From the NCBI GenBank assembly GCA_001606155.1, contig LODT01000039.1:620001-684000 (forward strand): 64,000 nt of DNA. The letters run 5' to 3'. Each line of letters starts with the position of its first letter. The first letter of the stretch is position 1. Positions 44,233-54,779 of the stretch are shown here, one piece after another. A model generated the notes under the pieces. It was not told where the DNA came from and searched no databases. It was given only the letters and a program-made list of their open reading frames with translations. Made by a program: the position numbers and the translations under genes. Source of the stretch: Tieghemostelium lacteum. Its lineage: Eukaryota > Evosea > Eumycetozoa > Dictyosteliales > Raperosteliaceae.

Positions 44233-44312
44233 TAAATTTATTTATTGTGAACTTTATGTAAGAAATTATCAATAAGATGAAATGAATGAAATTAGAAATT
44301 AGAATTGAATCC
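44188..44312 (-). pseudogene. Truncated 3' fragment of the alpha/beta hydrolase
   Basis: On the minus strand the last coding bases of the hydrolase (DSILISNFI, then the TTGATAATTTCTTA region and the stop) and about 60 bases of 3' flank match 45950-46080, with small insertions. So the 3' flank of hydrolase copy 2 is also duplicated here, in the same orientation. It overlaps the end of the neighbouring relic. Confidence 0.65.
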
Positions 44313-44360
44313 ATCCATGAAGTGGATTAAAAACCTCTTTTTTTTTTTTTTTGTAATTTT

Positions 44361-45740
44361 TCAATTAACAGTAAAATTAGGAAGATCTCCTAAATTCGTG
44401 TGAATTAGAAAATCAAAATCAATTTCATTTGGGGGTTGTATGAGATCTTTTTCATTTAAAACTGGTGGAGCTGCTATATTACATAATTTCTGATATAACA
44501 CATCAGATTTACATATAACCGCAGGGGTATATTTGATTGATTTGTCGGTATTTTGTATGGCCAACAACACTGACATATACGGATAAGATTGATATTCTAC
44601 CAATGGAATTACACTGATTGGTTGTATTTGGTGGTACAGTTTGAAAAATGGTTCATTAATGTGTGTTGGCAGTAATGGCGCGTGCTTTGGTAAGAAATTG
44701 ATTTGTTCGAGATTCTGGAATGAAATATGATATCTTTTCTCTGGATATTCATTGTGTACAACATTGGAAGTTCCCAATTGCACATGAATATAGTGGAATG
44801 GTTTAGTTTGATAGAATGAAGATGGTGTAGTTTCTATTTTGTTACTACTGACAACAGGTGAATTGTTATCACTGTAATCAGATACCATACTCTCAATAGA
44901 AAATAGCCGTTGTGTTAGAGATTGTGGGGGCAGTGGTATCTGTTCATCTTTTATATTATTTTCGATTTTGTCTGGGAATAATCTACGATGTAAAACCATC
45001 AATCTGTTAACTATATCTCTATATTCCTGCATCTCTTCTAGTGTTATCAACCTTGGGAAGGTGTTTTGGTGTGTACCAAAATTATCTTCTTTTTTGTAAT
45101 TTTTATTTTTCTCTGGTTCTACCTGGACATTGTCCAGATCCTGATCCTGATCCTGATCCAGATCCAGATCATCATCACCATCACTACTCTCATCATCTCT
45201 ATTATTTGCATTTTTGTTACACACTACACACTTTTTAATTAGTTTATCGATTTCATTGTTCATTAATGGCCATATATAATGTGAAGCTTTTGCCAGTTTT
45301 TGTACTTTGGTTTTACTATTTATAATATTACTGAATGGGTGGTGTAATTTATGGATTATTGTCATAAAAGCATCTGTATTCAATGGCATTCTACATTTTT
45401 TTTTTGTTACTTGTCTTGAAAATGTAATGAAACCACTTATGTATTTGGTTCCAGAACTCTCATCAAGTCCAGCTTCGATTTTATATTTTTCTATTAGCTT
45501 TTTATAGCGATCAATAGATCTATCTTCCTCTCCTTGTATTTGTGATTTTCTTCGCGGAATTTGAGATTTTGTAATGATTGCGTAGATTATTGGTATTTCT
45601 CGAGTTTTTAAAACATAGAAACCATTGGAAGTTGTAGTACCAGGTACACCTCCGACTATGGGGTTTGGGTATTTTGGTTGTACAAACTGTGGAGCTAAAA
45701 GATCATTGATATCATAGTATATCGTATCTGTATTGTTCAT
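44361..45740 (-). CDS. Protein with integrase-type H2C2 zinc-binding motif
   Basis: A single whole frame of 459 residues. Around residues 125-175 it reads IIHKLHHPFSNI and about 30 residues later KKCVVCNKN, the His-His-Cys-Cys spacing of the zinc-binding domain in Ty3/gypsy-type and related integrases. An Asp-rich low-complexity run follows (DDDLDLDQDQDQDLD), then a C-terminal half I do not recognise. No integrase core, reverse transcriptase, protease or terminal repeats are seen around it, so it is not a whole element. It may be a host gene derived from a retroelement, or a convergent zinc site. Age cannot be judged. Confidence 0.55.
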   Translation of the reverse strand: MNNTDTIYYDINDLLAPQFVQPKYPNPIVGGVPGTTTSNGFYVLKTREIPIIYAIITKSQIPRRKSQIQGEEDRSIDRYKKLIEKYKIEAGLDESSGTKYISGFITFSRQVTKKKCRMPLNTDAFMTIIHKLHHPFSNIINSKTKVQKLAKASHYIWPLMNNEIDKLIKKCVVCNKNANNRDDESSDGDDDLDLDQDQDQDLDNVQVEPEKNKNYKKEDNFGTHQNTFPRLITLEEMQEYRDIVNRLMVLHRRLFPDKIENNIKDEQIPLPPQSLTQRLFSIESMVSDYSDNNSPVVSSNKIETTPSSFYQTKPFHYIHVQLGTSNVVHNEYPEKRYHISFQNLEQINFLPKHAPLLPTHINEPFFKLYHQIQPISVIPLVEYQSYPYMSVLLAIQNTDKSIKYTPAVICKSDVLYQKLCNIAAPPVLNEKDLIQPPNEIDFDFLIHTNLGDLPNFTVN

Positions 45741-46012
45741 TTATTTAATAGTAATTTATTATCTACCACTTTTCTAAATATCTTTGGTTTGGCCCTCAAT
45801 CAAAATAAAAAAAAATTGAGATAAATTTAAAAAAAAAAACCAAATCTAGATTGATGATTTTATTTGACTTCAATTAGATATTAAATTTTAAGGCAAAAAT
45901 TTTAGTTTTTTTCGATGGAATTTTTTTTTTACCTGTGTACTCCTACTTCAAATAATAAAACTAATTAAACCTATAACCAATTAATTACATATTTAAATTT
46001 GGAATTCTTATT

Positions 46013-47129
46013 TATTTTATTTATTGTGAATTTTATATAAGAAATTATCAATGAGATTAGAGATCAGAATTGAATCTTCTTCTAATGCGAAATGACCAGT
46101 ATTGAGAAGATGGAATTCAAGATTTTTTAGATCTTTTTGGTATGGATATGCACCTGATGCTGGGAAGATTTCATCACCTTTACCCCAAACTAAAAGTGAT
46201 GATGGTTGATGTGTTCTAAAGTATTCTTGCCATTGTGGATAGAGAGGTGGATTGGTTGAATAAGAGTGTAACATTGCTGCTTGAACTTCTGCATTTCCTG
46301 GACGATCAAGGAAATATTGATCCATTAACCAACCATCTGGTGAAACTGAACTGATATCTCTTGCTCCATTTTGATATTGCCATTTAGTTGCATCTAAAGT
46401 TAAAAGTTTAAGTATACCTGGAATTACTTCTGGATCTTTGGGATTGATCCAAAATTTCTTGATATTGTCCCAGAATTTACAATCAATACCTTCATTGTAT
46501 GCATTTCCATTTTGAATTACAATACCTTCAATTCTTTCAGGTTGTGCAGTTGCCAAACGATAACCAATTGGAGCACCATAATCAAATACATAGATACTGA
46601 ATCTCTTTAATCCAATTGCATCAATGAATTTCTGAATAATTCTTGCTTGATTATCGAATGAATATTCAAATTCTTTGGTTGATGGTTGATCTGAGTTACC
46701 ATATCCAATGTAATCAGGTGCAACCAAATGATATTTATCTAATTTAGAGTTGCTAAACAAATGACGGAATTGATAAGATGATGATGGAAATCCATGTAAT
46801 AACAATAATGTTGGTGCATCTTTGTTTCCACTTTCTCTGTAGAACACATTTAATCCTTCAATTTTAATATTATTATATTTTACTGTTGACATTTTAATTT
46901 CTGTTTTGATTTGATATTTAATTTAAGTTGATTGTTGTTTTGATTTGATGAATGAAAATAAAAATAAACATCAGTATTTATATTGTTTATCAAATGATTC
47001 CATTTTATATTCCCCTTCCTTTCATTGAATTAAACATGATTATTTGTCCTTTTAAACCAAAAGAAATCTATATTTTGAGTTTTAAAAAGGAAAAAAAGTC
47101 TCCCTTCCAGAATGGAAGTGCATCTAGAT
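46013..47129 (-). repeat. Segmental duplication copy 2 (inverted partner at 25211-26330)
   Basis: Reverse-oriented copy of the 1.12-kb unit: gene plus about 235 bases of 5' flank, ending sharply at 47129 (CATCTAGAT, then unrelated sequence). Confidence 0.93.
46017..46892 (-). CDS. Alpha/beta hydrolase, copy 2
   Basis: Intronless, 291 residues, identical to copy 1 at 25448-26323 except PGILKLLTLDA for PGVLKLLTLEA. All catalytic motifs are the same (HGFP, FDYGAP, NTGHFAL). About 14 of the 16 base differences are silent or conservative, so both copies seem under selection or very young. Changes cluster in patches separated by identical stretches of nearly 200-300 bases, as gene conversion would leave. 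Both have the same promoter segment. Confidence 0.9.
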   Translation of the reverse strand: MSTVKYNNIKIEGLNVFYRESGNKDAPTLLLLHGFPSSSYQFRHLFSNSKLDKYHLVAPDYIGYGNSDQPSTKEFEYSFDNQARIIQKFIDAIGLKRFSIYVFDYGAPIGYRLATAQPERIEGIVIQNGNAYNEGIDCKFWDNIKKFWINPKDPEVIPGILKLLTLDATKWQYQNGARDISSVSPDGWLMDQYFLDRPGNAEVQAAMLHSYSTNPPLYPQWQEYFRTHQPSSLLVWGKGDEIFPASGAYPYQKDLKNLEFHLLNTGHFALEEDSILISNLIDNFLYKIHNK

Positions 47130-47312
47130 TCACAACCCACTATTTACAAAAAAAAAAATAAAAAAATAAAAATAATTTTTGTGTGAACTTCTAATTTCCA
47201 TTTACAACTGCTTTTTAATTTAATAAACTTTTAAATTTATTTAGAACTTCAATAAGTTTGTATCATATCTAATGAAATTGATTTTTTTTTTTTAATTTTT
47301 TTTGTTATTCGA

Positions 47313-50300
47313 ATGTATCATACATTGCTTGATTTAGAAAAAATACAAGCAATTGAAGCCATACTCTATAATACAGTTCAAACACAATTAGATGATAACG
47401 AATTAGATATACTTTTAGATAGTTGTTTGTTTGTTGATGGACCAGAATCATTACATCTTATCGAAAGGTGTCTTTTGATGTACAAAAACAAACAAGTTGT
47501 AATACCATATGTAAAGAGATGTTTACCATGTCGACCTACAACTGAACAGTATAAAATGATTTATAAGCACTACCAAATCATTTATATTGAGTTACCGTAT
47601 CTCTTACCATTAATGGTTAAGACAATGGTACATCTACAGAGAGTACCTTTAGAATATCTAAATAGTCACTATAGACTACTTTTAGAATGTATAGAAGTTC
47701 AAGATAATCTAATAGACTTACAAGGTCTATTGGACATCTTAAAACAGTTATTTCAACTATCACAACATCTTGATGATATAACTGAACTGATTTTAAAACT
47801 CAATCAATTGTTGTTAGAGTCTAGCACTAGTATTCAACTATTGAAAACAGTTATAACAAATGTTATTCAGTTATCTTTAGTTGAAAATCCTATAGTAATT
47901 AGTGAATTCATTCAACAACTAGTCAATAGAAAGATAGAGCATAATCCACACATTCACTTGGAATTGTTAATACAACTTATAGATAGTATTCAAAAGTCTA
48001 ATATTTCAATAGACTGTAATGCAATATCTCTATTAGATTTAATATTATCTGATTTATCTCCAATGAAAGTTAGATCACTTATTGAACAAACTTTAATATC
48101 AATAGAGATTTTCTTTTACTTTTGGGATAACTATTTTCAGCAAATAGACTCTATATGTCAATCAAGTCAGTTAAAGTTCCAAATATTCTTCATTAGTTGT
48201 TTAGATCAAACTACCAGTCAACACTGTGCACTAGTAATAAACAAACTCATCAACAATATCATTAGAAACAATAACCTTCAAATTATATATTCAACCTTCT
48301 CATTAATCAACCACTTATCATCTATAGACACTACCAACATAATAGTTCAATCAATTAGCCAACAACTCATAAACCACATAAAACTTGATCGTTTTAGTCC
48401 TAATGTAAGGTTAGTTACTCTAAAACTCTCAATAGAGTACCTATCTAAACACAATAATTTAAACAGTCTATCAAATACCTATATATCAAAACCAACTAAT
48501 ACCTATCAGTTTATTCACAATATATTGATTCTACCTGCTACTAGATCAGGAGTGGCTTTAATGAACATAACCTCCATTCAATTAGACCTAATAAAAGGTT
48601 TAAAAAAACCAGAACGATCACAGAGTATATATCATCTGTTGAACCTATACAATTCCATCATTGGTCCAACTAGTAATAATGAACTTCTTCATCAGTCATT
48701 TCATCAATTTCTTGTACCTCTATTAGATATATATCCAATATTCATAAGTAACAAACCACCTCTAAGAAAAGGTCTAAAATTTCAGTTAGATTACATTAAT
48801 CAAGAAACCTATCCATTTATATCTTCAATATTATACACATTTCTATCAGTACTATTTCATTTAGAACAACAGCAACCACAACAATCATCTAATATAGACT
48901 CAAATAACAATAGTAATAAAAATAAGAAAAGACAACTCAGTAGTAGCAATGAAACAAATGGCAATATAAGTAAAAAAGTTAAAGGTGATAATAATAGTGA
49001 ACGTTTACATTTTCTGGTTGATATACTCAAGTATCCATACTTGTTTAGAGAATTATCATTTTTTGAAAATCTAAGTAAAATTTATAGTGAGGATTTAGAA
49101 AATCATAGGATATATGCCATTAAATTGGCATTTATTTTATGTAATTTCAGTGCTGAAAATCTATTGGTACATTTGATATATATACATCAGATGATACAAG
49201 ATTTTCATCATCAACAATCATTAGAATTCATTGTTGAACTTGCAAGTGAATTACGTACTGGTACTTTGTTGAATGCCATCACCTTACTATTTAGGGATAT
49301 CACTAACTCCACAAGTAAAGATATTAAAGAGTTATGTATATATCTAATGGATGTATTGGCACATCGATTGTTCTCTCCATATACAACATCACAAGTTTCA
49401 ACTACAGTAGATAAAACCAAAGAAATCAAAGTGAATATGATGGTGTACTCTGTGGAAAGAAATCTTTTGTTGGATGCTGATTATGGACCTTTTATAAAGT
49501 CTCTTGTCAAGTGTATATTTAACGAACTACATGGTTTGGTTAATGGTGATAGTCAATCCAAATGGGTTGATTTAGATAGATATTTGCTGAGTCAAGGGTA
49601 TCAACTTCTTAGAGTTTTTTTTAAAATTTCAGAATACTATAAACAAGCTACACCATGGTTAATAGATTTGATTCTAGAGTCTATGGACACAGTCTCTGAA
49701 AAACTTCTTCATGTGCTTGTGCAAATATTCCACGAAACTACTGACCAGTATCTCGCACTATTTTTTTGTGACTTGATAAAAGTCATACATTACCATTTAC
49801 CAGTTACAGTTGAAAATAGATATATGATACCAGAACTCTATTATATAATGCTATGTAAAATCTATAGATCAGCTGATGTTTCATTGACCTCTACCATCTA
49901 TCAACCAATTACCAATCATCTCTTTGGTATTGAATTTGGACCAAAAACACCATCCCTGCTTCTACACCAGATTTTTTTTAATCTTATAGAATCGAGTTAT
50001 GAAAAGGATCACCCAGGTGACCAATTACCAACAATTTATAAACTCTCTGAAGCTATTAAATTGTTTTCCTCTCAAATTGATCAAGCTACAGAAGAACATT
50101 CTAAAATACCATTTAGAAATGACGATGTATATAATTTTATGAATTCTGAAAATTATCTAAAAGTTTGTATATAAGTGGATCTCATTATACATCTAATACT
50201 AATATTTTATATAAAAACTAGATAATTAAAATGGTATTGATTAGTTGTAATGTTTTGATTTCAAATGTTGAATTTTCACATGTATCTATTGGTACTGATG

Positions 50301-50966
50301 TAAATCAAACTAAAAATTGGAAATCTACATTAGTTATTTATAGACTATTATCAATAGTTGAAACATTGACTAATATATTATTGGAGAAGGAAGAATCATC
50401 TGTAATATCTCAACTCTTATTAAAAATATCTCAAAACCTTTATGAACAATTTGAAAAAATCAAACATGTATACTTGAATACTGTGTGTTTTAATAATCCA
50501 ACTCACCAAAATGATAATAATGTATCCTACCCAATAACCAATAATGAAAATTCACCACATCAATATGACCTATTAATAGAAAAATTTAGAGTGTTTATTG
50601 TTTCATTGAAAAAGGTATGTATATTACTCATATTATTAAAAACAATAGAAATAGTTATCTAATATAAAAACAAATTTACAGAAAGGTATAATATCAAAAC
50701 CAATATATAACCAAATTAAAAATATTTTCAAAGATATAAAATTGAGTGAACAGGAAATATTCATTGAAGATCAATATTATCTATCATCTTCCTATTTTAA
50801 TCCAGTACATAGTAGTTTGATTGAATATATTCAATCAGATTATTTAAAACCTGAAAGACTGAATAGAATAAGAGAAGAGAATTTAGAGGATATTATATCA
50901 CACCTCTCAGAGTTGGATCTAAAGAATATTATGGATCAAGTTTCCTCAATTACCAAAACAAAATAA
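47313..50966 (+). CDS. FANCI-like Fanconi anaemia protein
   Basis: Three exons: 47313-50162, 50222-50614 and 50682-50966, all phase 0, 1175 residues. The whole protein is an alpha-solenoid. From memory, the C-terminal third follows human FANCI: YQLLRVFFKISEYYKQATPWL ... EKLLHVLVQIFHETTDQY ... LIKVIHYHLP with the LxSLSKLLEPSSPQFVQML ... IHGHL region, then LISCNVLISNVEF and KSTLVIYRLLSIVETLTNIL with TVCLLVLSQAEKVL and IIMQLGTLLTFFHELVQ. FANCI pairs with FANCD2 as a DNA clamp in interstrand crosslink repair, locked by mono-ubiquitin. The region that should hold the ubiquitinated Lys (human ARKSAVAGF) seems to read ATRSGVALM. The assignment is moderate; it rests on length, fold and C-terminal resemblance. 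Confidence 0.68.
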
Positions 50967-51035
50967 ATTTGGGTGGGGGGTTGTATCTGAAGATTTTGTA
51001 CAAAAATAGATAATGATATTTGTAATTTTTATTTT

Positions 51036-52667
51036 TTAGTCTAATTTAACTTGTTGATATGGTTTTAAGTCTTTTGAGACTTTGAATGGGGAACCAGTTA
51101 TTTTCTTTAGTTCATCGACAGTGATATCCTCAGATAATTCAATAAGAGTTAAACCGTTCTTTTTATCGACATCGAATACAGCCAACTCAGTAATGATACG
51201 GTCAACACAATTCTTACCAGTTAATGGTAATGTACATTTTTCCATAATCTTTGGTTTACCATCTTTGGAAGCATGTTCCATAGTGACAACAACTCTACTT
51301 CCACTAGCAGTCAAATCCATTGCACCACCTGGACCTTTAACCATTTGACCTGGAATAACCCAATTTGCCAAATCACCTAAAGTTGAAACCTGCATACCAC
51401 CTAAAATAGTCAAATCAACATGTCCACCACGAATCATTGCAAAACTGTCTGAACTTGAGAAAATACTGGATCCTGGAATTGTAGTTACAGTTTCCTTACC
51501 GGCATTGATTAAATCAGCATCGTGTTCACCAAATTTGGGGAATGGTCCCATACCTAAAAGACCGTTTTCTGATTGTAATTCAATTCTGATGTTCTTTGGT
51601 ACATAGTTACTGGAGAGAGTTGGAATACCAATACCCAAGTTACAGTACATACCATCTTCAAATTCCAAAGCAGCTCTTCTTACTATTCTTTCTCTCTTTA
51701 GTGCAGCTTCAGGGTTCTTTGGTTTCTTTTCAGTTGCAGCTGGTTTAGAATCTCCGCCAGCAGGTTTAGGTTGAGTACCTGGTTGAACAGTTAGTTTCTC
51801 AATACGTTTCTCGTAGGATGGACCTTTGATAACTCTGTCAACGTAGATACCTGGAATGTGAATTTCATCTGGATTCATTTCATGTGGTTCAACAATCTCT
51901 TCAACCTCTGCAATGGTAATCTTACCAGCAGTAGCCATTGGTGGATTAAAGTTTCTAGCAGTGTATCTAAATTGAAGATTACCTCTGGTATCAGCTTTCC
52001 AAGCCTTAATAAGTGAAAAATCACCAGTAATAGATTCCTCCAAAACAAATTTCTTACCATTAAATTCTTTGGTTTCTCTGGGTTTGCTGAGAATTTCAAC
52101 AGTTTTTCCATCGGAGGCGTATTTAATTGGGAAACCACCTTCTTCAACCAACACTGTTCCAACACCTGTACTAGTGTAGAAAGCTGGAATACCAGCACCA
52201 CCAGCACGAATTCTCTCTGCCAAGTTACCTTGTGGTGTTAGTTCAACCTCTAATTCACCTTTAAGGTATTGTTGTTCAAAAGTTGCATTCTCACCTACAT
52301 AGGAAGAAATCATTCTTTTGATTTGTTTATTCTTTAGTAATAGTCCTAAACCAAAGTCATCAACACCTGCATTATTACTAACAACAGTTAGATTCTTTAC
52401 GCCAGTTTCTGTCAATGCTTTAATTAAATTCTCTGGGATACCACAAAGTCCAAATCCACCAACTAATAATTTATTACCATCTTTAATATCTTTAACTGCC
52501 TCTGATGCTGATTTTACAACTTTACTTTGTGGTTTATGTCCAGTTGAATAATAGTAAATTGATTGATTCTATAACACTATTAATACAAGTAACTCATATT
52601 TCAATTACAATCATAAAATACTTACAATCAATTTTAATTTATTTGCTAAATTAACTCTTGATAACAT
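51036..52667 (-). CDS. oxct1: Succinyl-CoA:3-ketoacid CoA-transferase (SCOT)
   Basis: Two exons, 52667-52626 ([14 protein letters not shown]) and 52568-51036, about 524 residues. The N-terminal stretch is basic and hydroxyl-rich, a mitochondrial signal. Alpha and beta subunit regions are fused as in animals: [35 protein letters not shown]; then a Lys/Pro linker and [15 protein letters not shown] and [12 protein letters not shown], whose Glu forms the CoA thioester. It moves CoA from succinyl-CoA to acetoacetate in ketone body use. Codon use is that of a well expressed gene. Confidence 0.95.
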
Positions 52668-52940
52668 TATTGTCCAAATAAACACACAAAATGATAATAT
52701 ATAAATGAAAAAAAAAAAATTAAAAATCTATCTTCGAAGGATTTCATTTACAAAATATCTATTTTTCATTTTCACGAGGTATGAAATTAGTATCTCCTGT
52801 TATATCCTTTATATTTTTTTTATTTTTTATATATTTTAAAGAAATCACAGAATGATTGACATCACAATTATCATTCGGGAATAATAAAAAAGTTCTAGTT
52901 TTTTTTTTTTGTCATTTTATTAATTTATTTGATCGAGACA

Positions 52941-53126
52941 ATGACAGAGACTACCACAACAACCCAAACAACTACAACAACTGCACCAAAAAAGAAGATT
53001 TGTTGTGCATGTCCAGATACTAAAAAAGTTAGAGACGAATGTATAATGCAAAATGGTGAAGATAAATGTAGTCAATTCATTGAGGCTCATAAAGCCTGTT
53101 TAAGAAAAGAAGGTTTTGATATATAA
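52941..53126 (+). CDS. cox17: Mitochondrial copper chaperone COX17
   Basis: Intronless, 61 residues. After a Thr-rich leader it has [19 protein letters not shown], with the CC pair that binds Cu(I), then twin CX9C motifs ([13 protein letters not shown] and [11 protein letters not shown]). It delivers copper to Sco1 and Cox11 for cytochrome oxidase in the intermembrane space. The ATG at 52941 is chosen; sequence before it is T-rich leader. Confidence 0.95.
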   Translation: MTETTTTTQTTTTTAPKKKICCACPDTKKVRDECIMQNGEDKCSQFIEAHKACLRKEGFDI

Positions 53127-53422
53127 ATCAATATCAATTATTTTTTTAGATACAAAACCAACACTCGAACGAAATTATTTTAGAATAGTAACTATAGCTA
53201 CAACCACTCAATATAAATAAATGATTCAGATAAAATATCCAAAATACAAAAAAAAAAACTAGTACAAAAATCCAAAACAAAAAGGATTCAGAACACCAAA
53301 ATGGATACTTACAAAAATGAATCAACAATCTAAATTATTCATTTTATAAAACCACATTAGCCTTACTTTTTTTTTAATTTTGTAAAAATAGTGATCATCA
53401 CGTTAACTAATAGAACACATTA

Positions 53423-54359
53423 ATGGCTTCAAAAGGAGGATTAAAGGATAAAATTGTATTAATAACTGGTACTTCATCAGGAATTGGTAGAGCACTATCT
53501 ATTACATTTCATAATTATGGGTTTAAGGTTTATGCAACTTCCAGACAGTTAGAATCAATGAAAGAACTTAAAGAATTAGGTATTGAAACTTTAGAACTTA
53601 ATGTTAGAGATAAAGATTCAATTGATAAAGCTGTTAATTATATCATTGACATAGAAGGTAGAATTGATATTTTAGGTATATTTCCCTACAGTTCAAATTT
53701 GAATATAACACATGTTAACTCTTACTCTAATATAAACATGATTAGTGAATAATGCTGGTTTAACTGGATGTTGTCCAGCTTCAGAGGTACCAATAGATTT
53801 ATTAAAAGAGATAATGGAAACTAATTTCTATGGATTGGTAATGGTATGTTGTGCAGTTAGTAAACACATGATTGAACAGAGAAAAGGTTTAATTATGAAT
53901 ATAGGGTCTATCAGTGGTTATATAGGGTTACCATTTGGTAGTATTTATTCAGCTTCAAAATCTGCAGTACATACCTATACAGATACACTAAGAATTGAAT
54001 TGGAACCATTTGGAGTTAAAGTAATGACCGTTACACCAGGTCCTATTCAATCTGTGATTTTGGATAAAGCTATAGTAAAATTTGAGCAATTACTACATGA
54101 TAATCCAAAATCACCATACAATGCACATGGACAGTTTATTCTCAGTAGTAAGAATAAGTTTACATCCATGATGGTGAGCGCCAACAAATTCTCTGAGGAT
54201 CTAGTAAATTCGTTATTTAGAAGACGTGGTCCACCATACTACTTCAATTATGGGCCTGGGTCATGGTTACTTTTACTGTTATCCATGCTACCCATTTCCA
54301 TATCGAAGTTTATAATATCCAAGAGTTTTGGATTTCAAAGTCTTCCCCCTAAAAATTAA
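53423..54359 (+). CDS. Short-chain dehydrogenase/reductase
   Basis: Two exons, 53423-53675 and 53746-54359, joined DIL-VNNAG in frame, 288 residues. Classical SDR motifs: TGTSSGIGRA (cofactor), NNAG, the active Ser in GSISGYIG and YSASKSA (YxxxK). The C-terminus ends in a hydrophobic segment (SWLLLLLSMLPISISKFII), suggesting ER or lipid-droplet attachment. Closest families are AYR1 (acyl-DHAP reductase) and 17-beta-HSD-like or retinol dehydrogenase types. Substrate not determinable. Confidence 0.92.
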
Positions 54360-54779
54360 ACTATCTATTGATACATACATATAATATTAAAAAAAAGAAT
54401 CTGAATTATAAATAATATAATTGCAGCACTTAACGCCAATCTTTTAATTGCTATAGGAAAATAAAATTAATAGGTGGAATAACACAAAAACAAAATAGTA
54501 CAGATTATATCTAAACGAAAACAGATTGGTTGGATGATGTTAAATGAAAACTTGTGAATATTATGATTTAAAAATTCTAAGATTTTAAAGAAATTGCGTT
54601 GTTACAGTTAAATCCGCGAGTTTTTTTTTAAATTTTTAAACTTTTTATTTTTGATTTGTGTATTTCAAATATATCTCATTTTTATTTTTATTCATTTATT
54701 TTAATTATATGAATGAATTACCACAAGATTATCAAAAAACAATAATATTAGTAGATATCCAATAGATTGAAATATAAAT
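54360..54779. other. Gene-free spacer before SET1
   Basis: About 420 AT-rich bases between the SDR stop and the SET1 start on the same strand. No gene or RNA seen; presumably terminator and promoter. Confidence 0.45.
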
